A stretch of 64,000 nt of DNA from Lepeophtheirus salmonis (GCF_016086655.4 NC_052144.2:30783896-30847895), one strand, 5' to 3'. Shown: positions 35,359-48,238, counted from the first letter of the stretch. The notes: a model not told the origin generated them from the sequence alone. Numbers and translations: made by a program.

Positions 35359-38059
35359 GAATATAATCAAGTTTCCTAAATCTGATACGAATTCATGAAA
35401 AGGTTATAAATTTATATATATTACTCTCTAAAAAACAAAGTTTCAAAAGAAAAGTGCAGTCTATTAATACAGTTTAAACAAGAAAAAATATGGTAATCTT
35501 TTAGGCAATCCTTTGATTTAGAATTACATATTTTTGTTGACTGTCTTATTATTCATCGTGATTATGGGGAATATAAATCTGTATATATAACTATACTGAA
35601 TTATGACACTCTATGCAGACGAATTGCAACATTACACATATTTGGAACATAAATTAATACCTATTTTACCCAATTGTAAAATAAAAAAACAGTAAATTCA
35701 CGATTCAATAATGTGTTAGCTAATAAAAAAGGCTTGTTCTACTCAAAGTTTGATATTATTAAGATTAAATTATTTGATTAATTCCTAATAATAATGGTTA
35801 TTAAATGTTATCTTGAAATAATATTAATATTGAAATGTAGATTCGAAGTGAGTTTTGTCAAAACATAATTGGGTTTTGTTATCTAACAAATCCGATTGGT
35901 TATAAGTATTATTTATTCTTTTGTCTCTGGCTTAACAAGAATATTGTTTTATCCAAGCATAAATGGTCATATTTGTAGAGATTTGGAAAAAATAGAAGAT
36001 ATATATTTCAAAAATATGTCTCATTTATGTTTTGTTTTAATAAAATTAATCCAAGATTCCATTAATAAAATAATTCAAATTATCCTCATTTTATTTAATG
36101 AATGAGTTGTTACATTTTTGCGGAATGCAAAATTACAAATTCAATTCCAACAGTCTTTGAAATAGATATGATTTGTGCGATAAAGATATATTTATAATTA
36201 AGTAATGTATCCATTAATGTCTTACCTTTGAAAGAAAACACGGAACATTTAAGTACTATTGGGCTCACACAACCTCTAAGTATTATTATTTGAAGCAATT
36301 TGAATAAAGTTTTTTATTTTAAACCTTAAAATACCACCTGGGTCCATTAGACTATTATTTACTCTTCTGTTATTTTTTTACATTAATCGCAAAAATATGG
36401 GTATTATTAGTCTTCCTTAGTAAAGCATCATCCATAATGAAGTCGATAAAACGAAAATAAACAGATTCATATACAAAAAAACAAATAAGCTTTTTAATAA
36501 TGAAATATTCCTTTTTTCAGGTGGGTAACTGATTATTTATTGGAAAAGCAACATATAATTTTTTTTTGAGCTTATTAGGAAAAATATATAGAGAGATAAG
36601 AGTTTAAATTAGTTAACATCTTATTTTTTGTAAGAATGTGATCTCTAAATATTGTATATCCAACCTCAAGAAGCTATTCGAATCATACTCTACAAATTAA
36701 ATTTAAATTTTCAGTCCTTAAAATACTAAATCAACATTGACAATTTTAACAAAATAACAAACATCTAATAATCAATTCTTCTTAATTTATGGTTATTAAT
36801 AATATTTTGTGATCTTGGCTCTGAATCCAAACATTTGAATTATGCAATCCTAAATCCATTTAACTAATTGTACAAATATACTGACTTAATGAAATAATCA
36901 CATTATTATTGAAAGATCAATCGAAAAATAATTTTTCATATGAATTAGTTTTTTGAATGTAACTTACTAGATAATGATCTTCTACAAACACAAACTGAAG
37001 TTGATAAGTTTTATATTTGAAGTACAAATTCATCCGCTAAAATAATTTAGTTAAATAAAAATATTATTTCACCTTGAATACAGAAATGAATGCACATTTA
37101 CTGCTACAATATTATAGATGCAACTATAATATTAAAAACAACAATTTTTGGTTTTAGACACATACAATCAATTCAAGATACATTTGACAGATTATTCAGT
37201 ATTCTATTTGCTCCAGGAATACTATGTTTCTTGCGTTTTTATTTTCTTGTACATTAACAAAGGGACTTTTTAACTATGAAATTAGACGTTTTCTGTGCTA
37301 TTAATTCAATCAATTTAAAAATCATCGTATAATTTTACTATGCACATAGCACTTGAAAACAAGGTCCATTGTATACATTAGTCTTCCTCCACCCTTATTG
37401 ATGGTGAAGAGCAAAATTTGCAAATTATAATCCATTGGTATACAAGACATGAGAAGAAATCAATTCTTCAATTTTTGTAATCATAATTTTTAGTTCCACA
37501 TAATAGCCTTTCTAACTTTCAAATAAGCTATGACGTTATGAATAACATCAACAATCTTAACTTTATTTGAACTCACAATATACACAAGCTTTGAAACTGG
37601 AAGCTTCTTATGATTGAGATAAGGATAAAAAGTAGGCTCTTACTCATAAAACAATCTTAATTGGATATTTGACAAATTATTGAGTTGATCGAAGGAGTGA
37701 AACGCGTCTATTTGTTTCATTTAATAATTCAAATGATTTACTGTGCCTTGCTTCTGAAGATACACAATACTTTTTTCTTCTTTAGCAAGATTAAGGAGTG
37801 TGTTTCGGGAACAAATATTTATGGAACTACATATATCATTTTTAGTTAGCTTCTTTTAATTAATCCATGACATTTAAAACGATAGGATTTGTTATCCGAT
37901 AGGTTTTTCTTCAAAGTCATTATTTAAAAATGTAATGAGCCTACACTTGAATTATAGTAGGTGTCTAATCATTTCTACATATATATTTAGCCCATACCTT
38001 CCAAATATTTCGGAATGTCTTTCCAATCCTACAGCTTACAACACTGCATTAATAACAGT
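35359..38059. other. AT-rich intergenic DNA, 2.7 kb, no feature
   Basis: Only short shadow frames. No coding or repeat signature was recognised on either strand. Confidence 0.4.
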
Positions 38060-38332
38060 AGATACAAAGTCCTTATACTGCAAGTCCACGTAAAATATCA
38101 AGTCATGTCCAAGTCCTTGAATATTTTCATCGAATCCTCAGATTTCATTCAAGCTCATTCAAGTCCATAATTAAAATACAGGGTACATAGTGATATGGCT
38201 TTTCTTGAGAGCACAATATACTAACTTTGGAGTCAAAGAGTCTAAGTCAAGTCTCGATTCATTGATCGTCTTCAAAATATGGACTCAACTCCAAGTCGAG
38301 TCGCAAGACTTGAATCCACGTTCCCACCTCTG
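38060..38332 (-). repeat. CAAGTCC-rich hAT-like terminal repeat
   Basis: On the minus strand it starts CAGAGGTGGGAACGTGG, then ACTCGACTTGGAGTTGAGTC. The rest is made of loose CAAGTCC/GGACTTG words. This looks like the end of a hAT-type element whose termini are built from such words. The other end was not found; a faint relative lies at 20595-20690. Confidence 0.5.
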
Positions 38333-38737
38333 GCAATAATTAATCATTGTATCTTAAATTATACATTTATTATTACACGATTAATTATTATAATAACAAT
38401 GAATAAATCATAAATAAGTGTATAGTAAATTAAAACTCCTCTTTAACTTTCAAGAGGTTAAAAGTGATCAGGTAAAGAGAAGTCTGATTGATTACTAATA
38501 CTTACATCATGAAGTTAAATTAATAATTACGTTTGTATGCTTGTTAAAAGATTGAATTTTTGGTCGTATTGTTGCTATTTGTTGTATTGGGGATAAATGT
38601 TGGGGAGGGGAATAGATGGCTCTGGGGTTAATTGCTAGGGGGTAAAAGGTGGTAATTTGGTGGGGGAGGGGGTTAACGAACAGGGAATAGTTGGTCGGGG
38701 GTAAGAGCCCTACAACCAAAAATATATTGGTATATAT

Positions 38738-39249
38738 CAAGGTTGTCCGCCGGATTATGTCGGCATATATATTTTTTTTTGGGGGGTTGTCATAATTTTT
38801 TAGAATTTTTTTTTCAAAAATCCACAGCTATTCACAGAAAATATAATTAAAAAAATGAAAAGTTAAATTTTTTTCGAAAAAAATTCAAAAATCTACAGAT
38901 ATTCACAGGAAATTATGTTTTTTAGATAAATATTTAAAATATTTTGGATATTTATATTTCCAGTTATACTTTTTTTGGAAAAAAACTTCAAAAATCCACA
39001 GCTGTTCAAAAAAGTTAGAAAACAAAAATTTTTATTTAAAAATATTTGATTTTTGTAAAAAAAAATTATTTCAAATATCAAATTTTTTTCTTCTGCTATA
39101 TATTTTCACTGAATATAAAAATAATTGGACTATTTTCGCGTAGAACTTTTTCATCTTTTCGAAAAAAAATTATATTAAGAGCAAAAATTTCTTAATTAAG
39201 GGGAGGAGAGGCTACAGCTCTTCCAGCCCATCCCCTCTGGACGACCCTG
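38738..39249. repeat. Family A AT-rich element, full-length (about 510 bp)
   Basis: It starts CAAGGTTGTCCGCCGGATTA and ends CCCCTCTGGACGACCCTG. Inside are repeated units AAAAATCCACAGCTATTCAC, CTACAGATATTCACAG and CCACAGCTGTTCA separated by A/T runs of about 50-60 bp period. Confidence 0.68.
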
Positions 39250-39684
39250 CATATAAAGTAATGAGGCCACTAAGAAAAGTATGACAAGTAATCAAATTAA
39301 AAAAAATGTTCAAAATGAACCCAGTTGGTATTTTAAGGCTTATGTTCTGACACATATATTTGTTTCTAAATGCGTCTTTCGTCACTCTATTTGTTGTCAT
39401 CAGCATGGCCTCGACTTCCTTGTTGTTAACATTATTGTTATTGGAATGTAGTGTGAAGATGTAATGTGCTTCCTGTAACAATTAAATAAGTTTGATAAAA
39501 TTAAGTTTAGCCCAAAGTTAAATGGAATTAAATAATAATTTCAGAGGTATGTTAAAGTTCAACATTTCAGCTATCAAGTAGGATATTTATTATTTATTTA
39601 CTATTTTAGATTTTTGGAACGCATTTTAATTTTTACTATTATTATTTCTAACACTATATGAAGAGTCGTCAATAACTACCCAAA

Positions 39685-40425
39685 CGTTCTTTTAATCCTA
39701 TCAGAGCTTTACTCACAAACAGCTCTTCTATAATTTCGTTGGATGGTAAAATGAGTGAACCCATTCAATTAAGAAAGAGCTGTAGACAAGGATGTCCAGT
39801 CGCCTCCTTGCTATTTATATCTCCAATAAAATAGGGGAGGGAGATTCCGTCTTGCTCTTGAGAGGTCTCAGATTTCAGACAGGACCAGATTTACGGCACA
39901 ATTTCAAATTTCTACTAACAATATCAAATTTTATTATCCGTGCAAAGACTGCGGGTTTATATTCAACTCTACCCTGCACGCTTTTGCTGATTGCCCAGTT
40001 TTAAGAGTAGTCAAATATTTAATCCAATACAACGTTTGTGTGATAGAAGATATTTTTTCTAAATTAATAAAGGCAAATATATTATTTGGAGCTTATGAGA
40101 GAAATAAAAATACTTCTCCTGTTCACAAAGCCATGGAGTTTGCTTTTTTTTAATTTAATATTAAATCATTGATTGATAAAAAATTAGCTAAACTATTGAC
40201 TCTCCATTAGATTTGGAAGAATTAAGAGCTATAATGATAGGCGCAGCTTCTCGATATTCAGCACTTTCTATCAAAATCCCTCTGTCATCACCTTCGTCGT
40301 GGGCATGGGCAGGAAATATCATCAAATTTGTTCCTTCGGGGTCCGTGCAATATTTGAATCTTATCAAGTCAAAATATAAGAAGAGATCGTCGTTTTTATT
40401 AACTTTAGCTGATGTTTAGCCTTTT
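39685..40425 (+). pseudogene. LINE ORF2 fragment: RT segment fused to C-terminal zinc domain
   Basis: FNPIRALLTNSSSIISLDGK (about 39690) and SEPIQLRKSCRQGCPVASLL (about 39754) are the RT region around RQG[CD]P. A large deletion follows. From 39941 the frame reads an intact zinc motif CKDCGFIFNSTLHAFADC (CX2CX8HX4C, 39941-39994), then VVKYLIQYNVCVIEDIFSKL. The segment 40213-40419 (68 codons) may be the end of the same ORF. The zinc motif spacing and following helix-like sequence resemble the end of the LINE at 14080-18830, so the two are probably related. Confidence 0.75.
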
Positions 40426-41269
40426 TTTGAATATTATATAAGGTTATTGTACTTCAGAGGATTAAATATGAAATATAATTTTCATTTATGTTTTTTTAAA
40501 CTGAAACTGAAAGAATGTTTAGAATTAATTATCCATAATCGTAAATGGGTTTAAGTGAAATCAAAGAGTCTTCTTTGTAGATTGTATTGACAGACTTGGA
40601 GAGGGAGGAACTCAGGACTCCCAATTCTTTGAAATAAAAGAGCATTTTTTTCTTTATGAATGACTTTGATTTTTTAATACATGTATAGGATGCTTCCAAA
40701 CAAGATACGATTACTATTTATATGTAATAGCAGAATATAATATGTTTTACAGTCCAAACTATGGAAAATAAAGAGGAACATTATCTTTAAGATTGAACAT
40801 AAAAACTCTGAACATAAAATGAGCATGAATAGATTCAAATACCGACTATGTACAATGGCTCCGTTTAGCAAACAACCTATAGGATTAAATGTAGTTCAAA
40901 ACTTTTTTAATATGTTATTTGATGTAATTATTTAACTAAACTCAAGAATCTTAAAACTAATACCTTATTAAAATAGAATCGACCACAAATTTAAGATTTT
41001 TACATGTGTTGCTAGAGTGAAGATGTCATTTTTTCTCGCTGCATAGATAAATTTAAATTAGTAGAATTAGAGGCTGTTTCTAACTTTGAAATTGGTCTCT
41101 ACTTATCAGTGGAATACAAAGTTGTTATTTGAGTGCTCATTTATAGTGTTAAGTGCTTTAAATTGGACCTTAAAAATAATTTTATATAAAGCGAGAGGAC
41201 TATATATAGAAGGATCTTCTTCTTCATTATCATTGCTAAGCACTCTCCCTCTTACTCCCTAAATTTAAC
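40426..41269. other. AT-rich intergenic DNA
   Basis: Nothing recognised. Confidence 0.35.
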
Positions 41270-42612
41270 CAGTGTTGCCAGGTGGGTTTAAGCAAAATCA
41301 GCTAGATTCAACAAAAAAAAAACAGATGAAACATCGGCTAAATATTTTTGTATAAATCTAATATCATATCTTATAGTATGAAGTAGTGCATTTACTGTTT
41401 CAGGATCCATTTTATTCAAGTAACTTGGTTTTTATTAAATAAATTTGGCTGAATACCCTTTCAACTTCAGCATTGGAATGAGGCAAACTCAATATTGTTA
41501 TGTTAACATAATTAGGCTCAGAAAAGGGATCTAGATTAGACGACCAAAATTTTACTGTGTCTTTTGTTTCTAGCAATTTTACAAGGGTTATATTAGACCA
41601 TTGAATTTTTATTTTTGATATGTCTTCAAAAGGTATATCCAATTATTTTAATAAGGGTACTATGGACTATTTCACCACAGACAAAGTGTTACCAACACTA
41701 AACATTGACATTGTTTTTCATAAATTCACATTGTTGGAAAGTATATTTCTAAGTTCTTTAATAAGTATCATCAAAAATTAAGAACATCGATACCCGAGGT
41801 TCTTATCTCGATCCTCCAACAAGTGATGGGTCATAATAGAGAGAAAATTTACAGCTTAATATTCTATGTACAATTTAGGAACAAGGTATTCTTCCAGACT
41901 ACAGGTGAAAGGATCAACCTGATACTAATTGGTATAACTATTTACCAAGTTTTCAATAGAAAGAGTCAAGTCTTCAAGTAATTTAGTAGGATCACTATCA
42001 TTGGATACAAAAATCTTGTTGACTTTTTGGACATAATTCGTACAGATTTCAAAAATTACAAATAACTATGATTATTTTCCTCACAGTATAAAGAGTGGAT
42101 CATTTCCGATATGTAACACGTTTCGGTTGATTTGATATAAGTATAATTAGTTTTTTGCTCCAACCAAGAGTCTCACACTCTTTGTAAAGCAGAATCTACA
42201 GATAACCATATTGTCTGGCTAGCTTGCACAATTTTCAGAGATTCATGTCCATCATTTATTAGTTTAAATAAATTAACATTTAAACCTGCTCTCTTGAGGA
42301 AGATCTAAGTAAACCAGTTATACATAGGTTTCGCCGACCAGAAATTCTTGATTCATGTGCATTGTATCAGAACGTACGTGCAAAACAGCCAACTGTGCTA
42401 AATGGCATACACAAAGTATATGTATAAATATAGAAGTGTCTTCTTTTGGTTATCTGTAGACCAAAAATCAGACAAAAATTTGCCAAAAATCGGCTATATT
42501 ATTTCAAAAATCAGGTAGGATTTCCAGCCATCAGCTACATCATATTTTTTCCAGCTAGACAAGTCTAAAATCAGCTAGATCTAGCTGGAAATTAGCTAGG
42601 CTGGCAACACTG
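41270..42612 (-). mobile_element. hAT-superfamily element with CAGTGTTGCCAG termini
   Basis: The left end CAGTGTTGCCAG (41270-41281) and the right end CTGGCAACACTG (42601-42612) are a perfect 12-bp inverted repeat. The flanks AATTTAAC (41262-41269) and GATTTAAC (42613-42620) are an 8-bp target duplication with one mismatch. Subterminal AATCAGCTAGA words repeat near both ends, and several more lie at 42460-42600. The element is 1343 bp and carries only a decayed transposase on the minus strand. Confidence 0.88.
41412..42330 (-). pseudogene. hAT transposase C-terminal remnant
   Basis: The best-preserved part is 41412-41642, ending LSLPHSNAEVERVFSQIYL then IKTKLLE. This is the hAT dimerisation region. 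Upstream on the same strand a stop-ridden frame can be followed through LLEDLTLSIENLVNSY (near 41960). The N-terminal zinc-finger region is absent. Confidence 0.75.
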
Positions 42613-42839
42613 GATTTAACACGCCATACCGTATCTGGAGAATTTATAAATAAAAGAAGAATGAATGCACTCCCCCCTTACAAAACACCTGACGGACAAG
42701 GAGAAGAAGGGAAGAGTGAGTCTAAGGGAAGGACGGAAAATAAAAGTAATTCAGTAAATAAACAAAATTAAAGAAAAGTAGAGTTTGATGCTTCAGCCTC
42801 TTACTCCAGCAAAATAAAATTAAATCGTCGTAAGAATGT

Positions 42840-43862
42840 CATCATCACTGATCCAATATAGAATAAAATATACCCTGACTGGAAATGCAAGGACAATAAA
42901 AGCTTCAAAAGATTCGTTCCTAAAATTAAAAATTACAAAATATATTTGATGCACTATCCATTGACAAGGATAAAGTTCTACGAATAAACGATTGTTAAAA
43001 GTGGGGCAGGGGTCATTGTTATAACATTTAAGAATCCCCTGAATGTTATCTTTAAATTCGAAGGTGTTGTGGGAAGATTTGAAGTAGAAGATGGAGTTGT
43101 GTGTAACGTCAGGGATTGGAAAATCTCAGAAGAGCTCAAAATCCAATAGAAGTAATAATCAAGAATGACTCGGAAACGGACTTACCCTGTCTAAAGGACA
43201 CAAAGGTAAAGTGCCTGCTCATAAACAAAATAAAGTATGAGGAATTTGAAACAAGCTTTTGTAGCAAATTGGGATTGTCTCTGCGTATTGGTAGTTTCAA
43301 AGAAAGAACAATGATAGAAGAATCAGGCCATGCGGAAGAGAACAAGATGAAAGCAATGAATATGAATCCATCTTTACGGATCAAAACAATGAAAAAAAAA
43401 GAGTCCGCAGAACAAATGAAAAGGAATATGTGGGGAAGACGACGAGGAGAAAATTGTAGAAAATAAGGAAAACAGAGGAGTAAAAGAAACAAGGGAAATT
43501 TAATTAAGAGATGATTGGAAATTGGTTATGAAGGAAAGACAAAGTGTACTCAGTAGTATTAAGAATAATACCAAAAGAAATTTTGGATGCCCCGAAGAAA
43601 GAGATAAGAAGCCTTCAAGAGAATCAAGTCCGCAGGCATCTGAACACTCCAACTAACAATAATTGTGAACACACAATTTGCATCTTTAAACTGTGTACAG
43701 ATCAATCTCGGGAAGAGGAGTCTGACAGACTACGAACTCATGAAAATTCTGATTGAACAGAATATTAAAATAGCTTTATTAACTGAATCACCATTGAGAA
43801 AAAACGTTTTGCAACAAGTTGAGGATTGTTACAATATCTCTCCCATTGTCTTCTTCTTGTAA
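42840..43862 (+). pseudogene. LINE fragment: ORF1 remnant and start of endonuclease
   Basis: From 43665 the frame reads LNCVQINLGKRSLTDYELMK then ILIEQNIKIALLTES. This is the N-terminal strand-helix of LINE endonucleases (L...QiNl.....a..el...l.e..idialltE). It stops at 43862. Upstream, a 116-codon frame (43116-43466) and flanking pieces such as GVIVITFKNPLNVIFKFEG (about 43012) probably come from ORF1; that part is inference. No RT follows. Confidence 0.6.
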
Positions 43863-44484
43863 GTTAGTTCATTTTTTGGAAAGGGAAATCTAAAGAACTG
43901 TATGATTCAATGATTTTTTTGTATTTATATCCACTTTGGCTCATACCTCCGAGCACAGATTATGAAAAAAAAAAGAAAAAAAAAAAGAATGTAAGTTGAA
44001 CAACAACAAAAAAAATCAATAAGGAGAAAAGGAGGACAAACTATTTGGATTTTTAAAATATATCAAAAATTAGTTTAAAATAATCAAAGTAAATATGTGC
44101 CTAATAATAGCTCTATAGGATTCATTTTTATTTTGTAAAATTGACAGAATTTCGTAAAATTGTACTTAGTCAATTTGTTTTCTCTTACCTGAAGTCCTTC
44201 CTTATAAGTAATGAAATTATTATAAAATTAAATGCTCTTAATTATTAAAGAATTAAGTAAGTAGAATTGAATGGATGATAATTTAAATTATATTTGAATG
44301 AGATTAATAACATGCATCATACGCCATGTTATTCTTACGTCACAACTCTATACATGATGTATGGAATTGTGACGTAAGAATGTTGATTCAAAAGCGACAT
44401 CTTGTAAGAAAGAATGGCAACGCGGATAAACTGAATTTTTACAGGTTAGTAGATGTGCTACTTTCTTTTAACGTTATGTTCACT
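43863..44484. other. AT-rich intergenic DNA
   Basis: ATTCTTACGTCACAACTC (44332-44349) is inverted just downstream at 44363-44380 (GGAATTGTGACGTAAGAATG), a small hairpin of about 17 bp with a short loop. Nothing else recognised. Confidence 0.5.
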
Positions 44485-44701
44485 CAAGGCTAATAGAAAT
44501 ACAACGTTATACAATAGTGCTTTTCCAACTGATGTTTGACTTCCACCAGGCTTTTTAATATTGACCTCATAGTGTATGAGTGATTGCGGGTTTTTTCAAA
44601 AAAATGTCTGTCTTGCCCAACAGTCGGTACGATACATCAAATAGAGAATTCTAGTATGCCCGATTAATTGATAGCCTAACCTTGTATTTCTATTAAGCTT
44701 G
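44485..44701. repeat. Short TIR element (family B), second copy
   Basis: Left end CAAGGCTAATAGAAATACAA; right end on the minus strand CAAGCTTAATAGAAATACAA. The inverted repeat is about 27 bp. One core unit TTGCCCAACAGTCGGTACGA is present, against two in the copy at 24731-25041. Confidence 0.8.
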
Positions 44702-45220
44702 GATTCACTGAAGTGCTCACTCACAATTTAGCACCCATTTCTTTTTCATTTTTATTTTTATTATTCTTCTTATGTAGCAACTTTTAATTTTCGAAAGACA
44801 ATAATGAAGTGAAGTTCGATATTAATAATAAAAAGGTAGAAATTATGTGTAGTGAATGAGTGCGTAAGCAATTCAGTAACCCCACTTCAACATTTTTGTA
44901 CGCTAACAAACTCATATTTTTTTTAATAAATGATGATTAACAAACCATAATAAAAATTGTTTTTCCCTCTCTAATAAGTATAGTTGAGTATTTTGTAATG
45001 AAAAAAACTACTTTTAGATATGAGAAATGGAAAAGCAGTATTTGTGTTTGTGCTATTTTTCTTTTTTGTTCATTATTTAAAGGGTCATTATGGTTTTAAA
45101 TTCTCCCTCTCAAGTAAGCATTCTGGCCTATCTTTGGTGTAAATTGTTTTAAAAATGCACAATAAAAATATAAGTAAATAAACATTTCTTTTGCACTAAA
45201 ATTATAATATGTAAATAAGA

Positions 45221-45379
45221 TTTTTCTCTTAATAGCAATAATTCCCTTTCTCCCTCCCATAATCATATGAGAGACAGCTGATATTAACAAGGGTCTTAAT
45301 TAAATAATACCCTATCTCTCGTGACCGCCTTCTCCTCGCGGTCTTTTTTCCTTACAAAGATATCAACTCTACTAATAAG
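45221..45379 (+). repeat. Direct repeat, unit 1
   Basis: Resembles 45549-45698. Shared blocks are TCTTAATAGCA.TAATTC, TTTCTCCCTCC, CAGCTGAT.TTAACAA and TCTTAATTAA.TAATACC. Between the units lies a cluster of CAGACGTTT/GTCTGCTCTTTC words (45436-45500). Confidence 0.65.
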
Positions 45380-45548
45380 CCAAGAAGTGACCCGTGTAAA
45401 TAAAAGACTAAGTTTTAGATTAGAAAAGGAAAAACGTCTGCTCTTTCAGACGTTTATATGCGTTTATATCTTTCAGACGTTATCTGCGTCTGCTCTTTCT
45501 TATTTTTGTTAATTATTCCCTCTACTAACGCTATTTTAAATGTTGAAG

Positions 45549-45698
45549 GTTCTTTTCTTAATAGCAGTAATTCATTTTCTCCCTCCAAAATTGTATAACA
45601 GCAGCTGATGTTAACAAAGATCTTAATTAAGTAATACCATATGTCTCGCTACCCCCTTTGTTTCTCACTCTTAAATAAACTCAATCTCTACTAATATG
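45549..45698 (+). repeat. Direct repeat, unit 2
   Basis: Second unit of the pair described at 45221-45379, offset by about 328 bp. No terminal inverted repeat is seen, so this looks like a local duplication. Confidence 0.65.
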
Positions 45699-47588
45699 TA
45701 ATAAAAAGATTCCCATTAAATACAACTACAATTTTTACCACCTCGGATTCAGCAAATTTCTCTCTCATGCGGATGCAACCCTTTTTGAATTTGAATAAAA
45801 ACTATTATGTGCTCAGAAAAGGAGTCATAAGTTGTCACACGATATGCTTAAATACTCACATTTTGTGCACTACATGAGCCGAGTTTTTGCTGTCTTTTTT
45901 GTTTTCTTCATAAAACTCGAGTTTCAATAGACGATTTTTCCTCATAACACATCACCATATATGACCAAACTACTTTCTTCAAGTGCCACTATCATGGTAA
46001 ACTTTTTTATGCACTTGCAACATCGACCCACAAGAGGGAAATACATTTTTTGAAGAAACATATTGTATTTACCTTTCTGTATTTTTGTTATTGCCGATTT
46101 TTAATTATTATTTAGATACTAGTTATAAATAATTGTACATATTGAATCTTATCAATGTTTGAGTATGAAATGACGCAAATTCTAAATGAAGACCAAAGTT
46201 TTCTATAAATTAATATAAAAATACAAGTTTTATGTAATACCCTTTTTGAGTTCACAATAAGTAGAGTCAGCTGCTTTATATCCTACATGGGTCAACTAAT
46301 GAATATTATTAAACATTGCTGGAATGCAAATATACTGCATCTTTGTTTTTTTCAAAAAAGTGTCGATTTTTTTTCTAAACTCTGATACTTTTTTATATCT
46401 TAATTTCTACCACTTAATTTATTCTCTGATGCAAATTTTGTTAAAAAAAAGAGCAGCATAACTAAACTCTCAAAAGTGAAAAAAATAATTTTATTTTTTA
46501 TGTAAATTACATTTAAAAATGATTATACTACCTTCATCAATGCAAGGCATTTCAGAAAAAAATATTAAAATATGTACTTATCTGCAGTCGATCAGTCTTT
46601 CAAGAATAGATTATAAATTGGTTTCCGATTGTTTGTATTATGATGCTTCACAGAAGGCTTTCTAATTGTTCAGGCATAACGAATATTTATGTTATGTGGA
46701 TGGGTTTAAGAGTTAATACAGTTGTAAGTATTTCATTATAAATTAATACTTATTAAATATCTTACTAAATCTCCACCAAATCAAGGATGGATATTATAAA
46801 TATTAATATTTTTAAATTCTTGCCTTTTAACATGACTTGTTGTGTTCTTATGTGCAGATGTGAATACCTAAAGGAATATTCAAATGACTCTATGGGATTC
46901 ACAGCTTTTCATCTAGTAAATAAAACAAAGTTTCACTCCTGGGTATATATAATAACATCAATAAAATCTTTCTTCAATCTAAAAGGATGTTCCATTAAAG
47001 GAATTAGAACATTTTAGTATATACCCATGAGATACAATTTAAGTATTCAGTGAGTTGATACAATCTGACGGAATTGAGTGCAACATCAAGTTATTTTGTC
47101 AAAATTTTTGCTAATTCTCTTGTAAAAGTTTAAAAAAAATCACATTGATTTGTTTCTATGAGCCATCTGGCGAGTAAAAAAATAATGTTTATGTTTGTTT
47201 CTTTGAGTGAAAGTATTTAATATTCATATACATATTGTTAAACTAAGAACTAACAATGTACTCATATTACTGAAATCTTGCAGGTGTTTTGTAAGTAGCA
47301 TCGAGTGTGTTTACAGAGTACACTGTATTTAGTGCTCCGTCATGTATGTAACATACATATTTTTGATCTAAGAGAGAACAATGTCCTCGTTTCAATGAAA
47401 TCCTTCAGGTTTTTTGCATTTAGTATCGACCGTTAGCTAAGCTAACGGTAGCGCTAGCTAAGGCTAAGCCAGGTAGTGGTCTAGAATTTAAAATACTCCC
47501 TAGCTCATAAGTCCTAATGTCATAATTTTTTTTCTCAAGCTGTTATTATTCTTTTTTCATGATTGAGGAGAGAACATATATCATCTAT
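45699..47588. other. AT-rich intergenic DNA
   Basis: CCGTTAGCTAAGCTAACGG at 47430-47448 is a perfect palindrome with one central base. The rest, including a 76-codon frame at 46787-47017, is not recognised. Confidence 0.4.
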
Positions 47589-47710
47589 GTATTGAGTAAC
47601 TACACGTGTGAGTGTGCTCATAAAAACAAGGATTAACACTGATGATTTCTTGGGTAGTAATTTCCTATATTTTTAAAGCAAAGTTTGTTTGTTCGACATC
47701 ATCCAATAAT
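47589..47710 (+). repeat. Dispersed repeat shared with 25303-25420
   Basis: ATTGAGTAACTACACGTG, GAGTGTGCTCATAAAAAC and AACACTGATGATTTC match the intron 4 copy in order and spacing. Confidence 0.5.
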
Positions 47711-47979
47711 TCTGGCAGTGCCTGGTTCTACCCCTAATAAAAAAACAAAGAGATATATATTTCGAACAATTGGATCAGTGATTACAAAGTTTATTTTTAC
47801 ATTAAATTCTATGATTATTATTTAATTTACGCTTATAATTCTTTAATTTCCAAAATATATTTATTTCTATTTATTAAAAGTATTTACGTATTATTGACAG
47901 AATGATAAATGTCCTCTTAACTACATATAAAGGTACTAAAAAATGGTTATAAGTTATGTATGCCTTCAAAGATTCGATT

Positions 47980-48135
47980 TACGAGGGTGTTCTGAAAAGT
48001 TTCCGTTCTAACAAAGATACAAGACATTTTTTCTGAATTTTACTTTTTATTTTTCCCCGTAATCTAATTGTAACTCTACACACTTCTCCCAGCGATGTGT
48101 CCACCTTTGTAATCCGTTCAAATAGTGCACAGTGT
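47980..48135 (-). pseudogene. Mariner 3' end: terminal repeat plus transposase C-terminus
   Basis: The sequence starts with TACGAGGGTGTTCTGAAAAG at 47980, a mariner terminal repeat. Read on the minus strand towards it, the coding end gives HYLNGLQRWTHRWEKCVELQ then LDYGEK and a stop (about 48130-48053). WEKCVELQGDY is typical of mariner transposase C-termini. The rest of the element is gone, and a family A fragment begins just beyond. Confidence 0.75.
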
Positions 48136-48154
48136 TTATTCTCACCAATTTTTT

Positions 48155-48238
48155 GTGTTTTTAGTAAAGAGCAAAAATTCTATAATTTGGGGGAGGGGGG
48201 TCTATAGCCCCTTCAGCCCACCCTCCGGGAACACCCCT
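48155..48238. repeat. Family A AT-rich element, right-end fragment
   Basis: GGGGGAGGGGGGTCTATAGC then CCTTCAGCCCACCCTCCGGG and AACACCCCT match the right ends of other family A copies. Confidence 0.55.

Noticed and set aside
38507..38740. 77-codon Pro-rich minus frame
   Set aside because: Low-complexity G-rich tract (38590-38700) read backwards; no homology recognised.
43136..43492. 118-codon minus-strand hydrophobic open frame
   Set aside because: Antisense of the A/G-rich 43116-43466 frame; its apparent hydrophobicity follows from complementing Lys/Glu codons.
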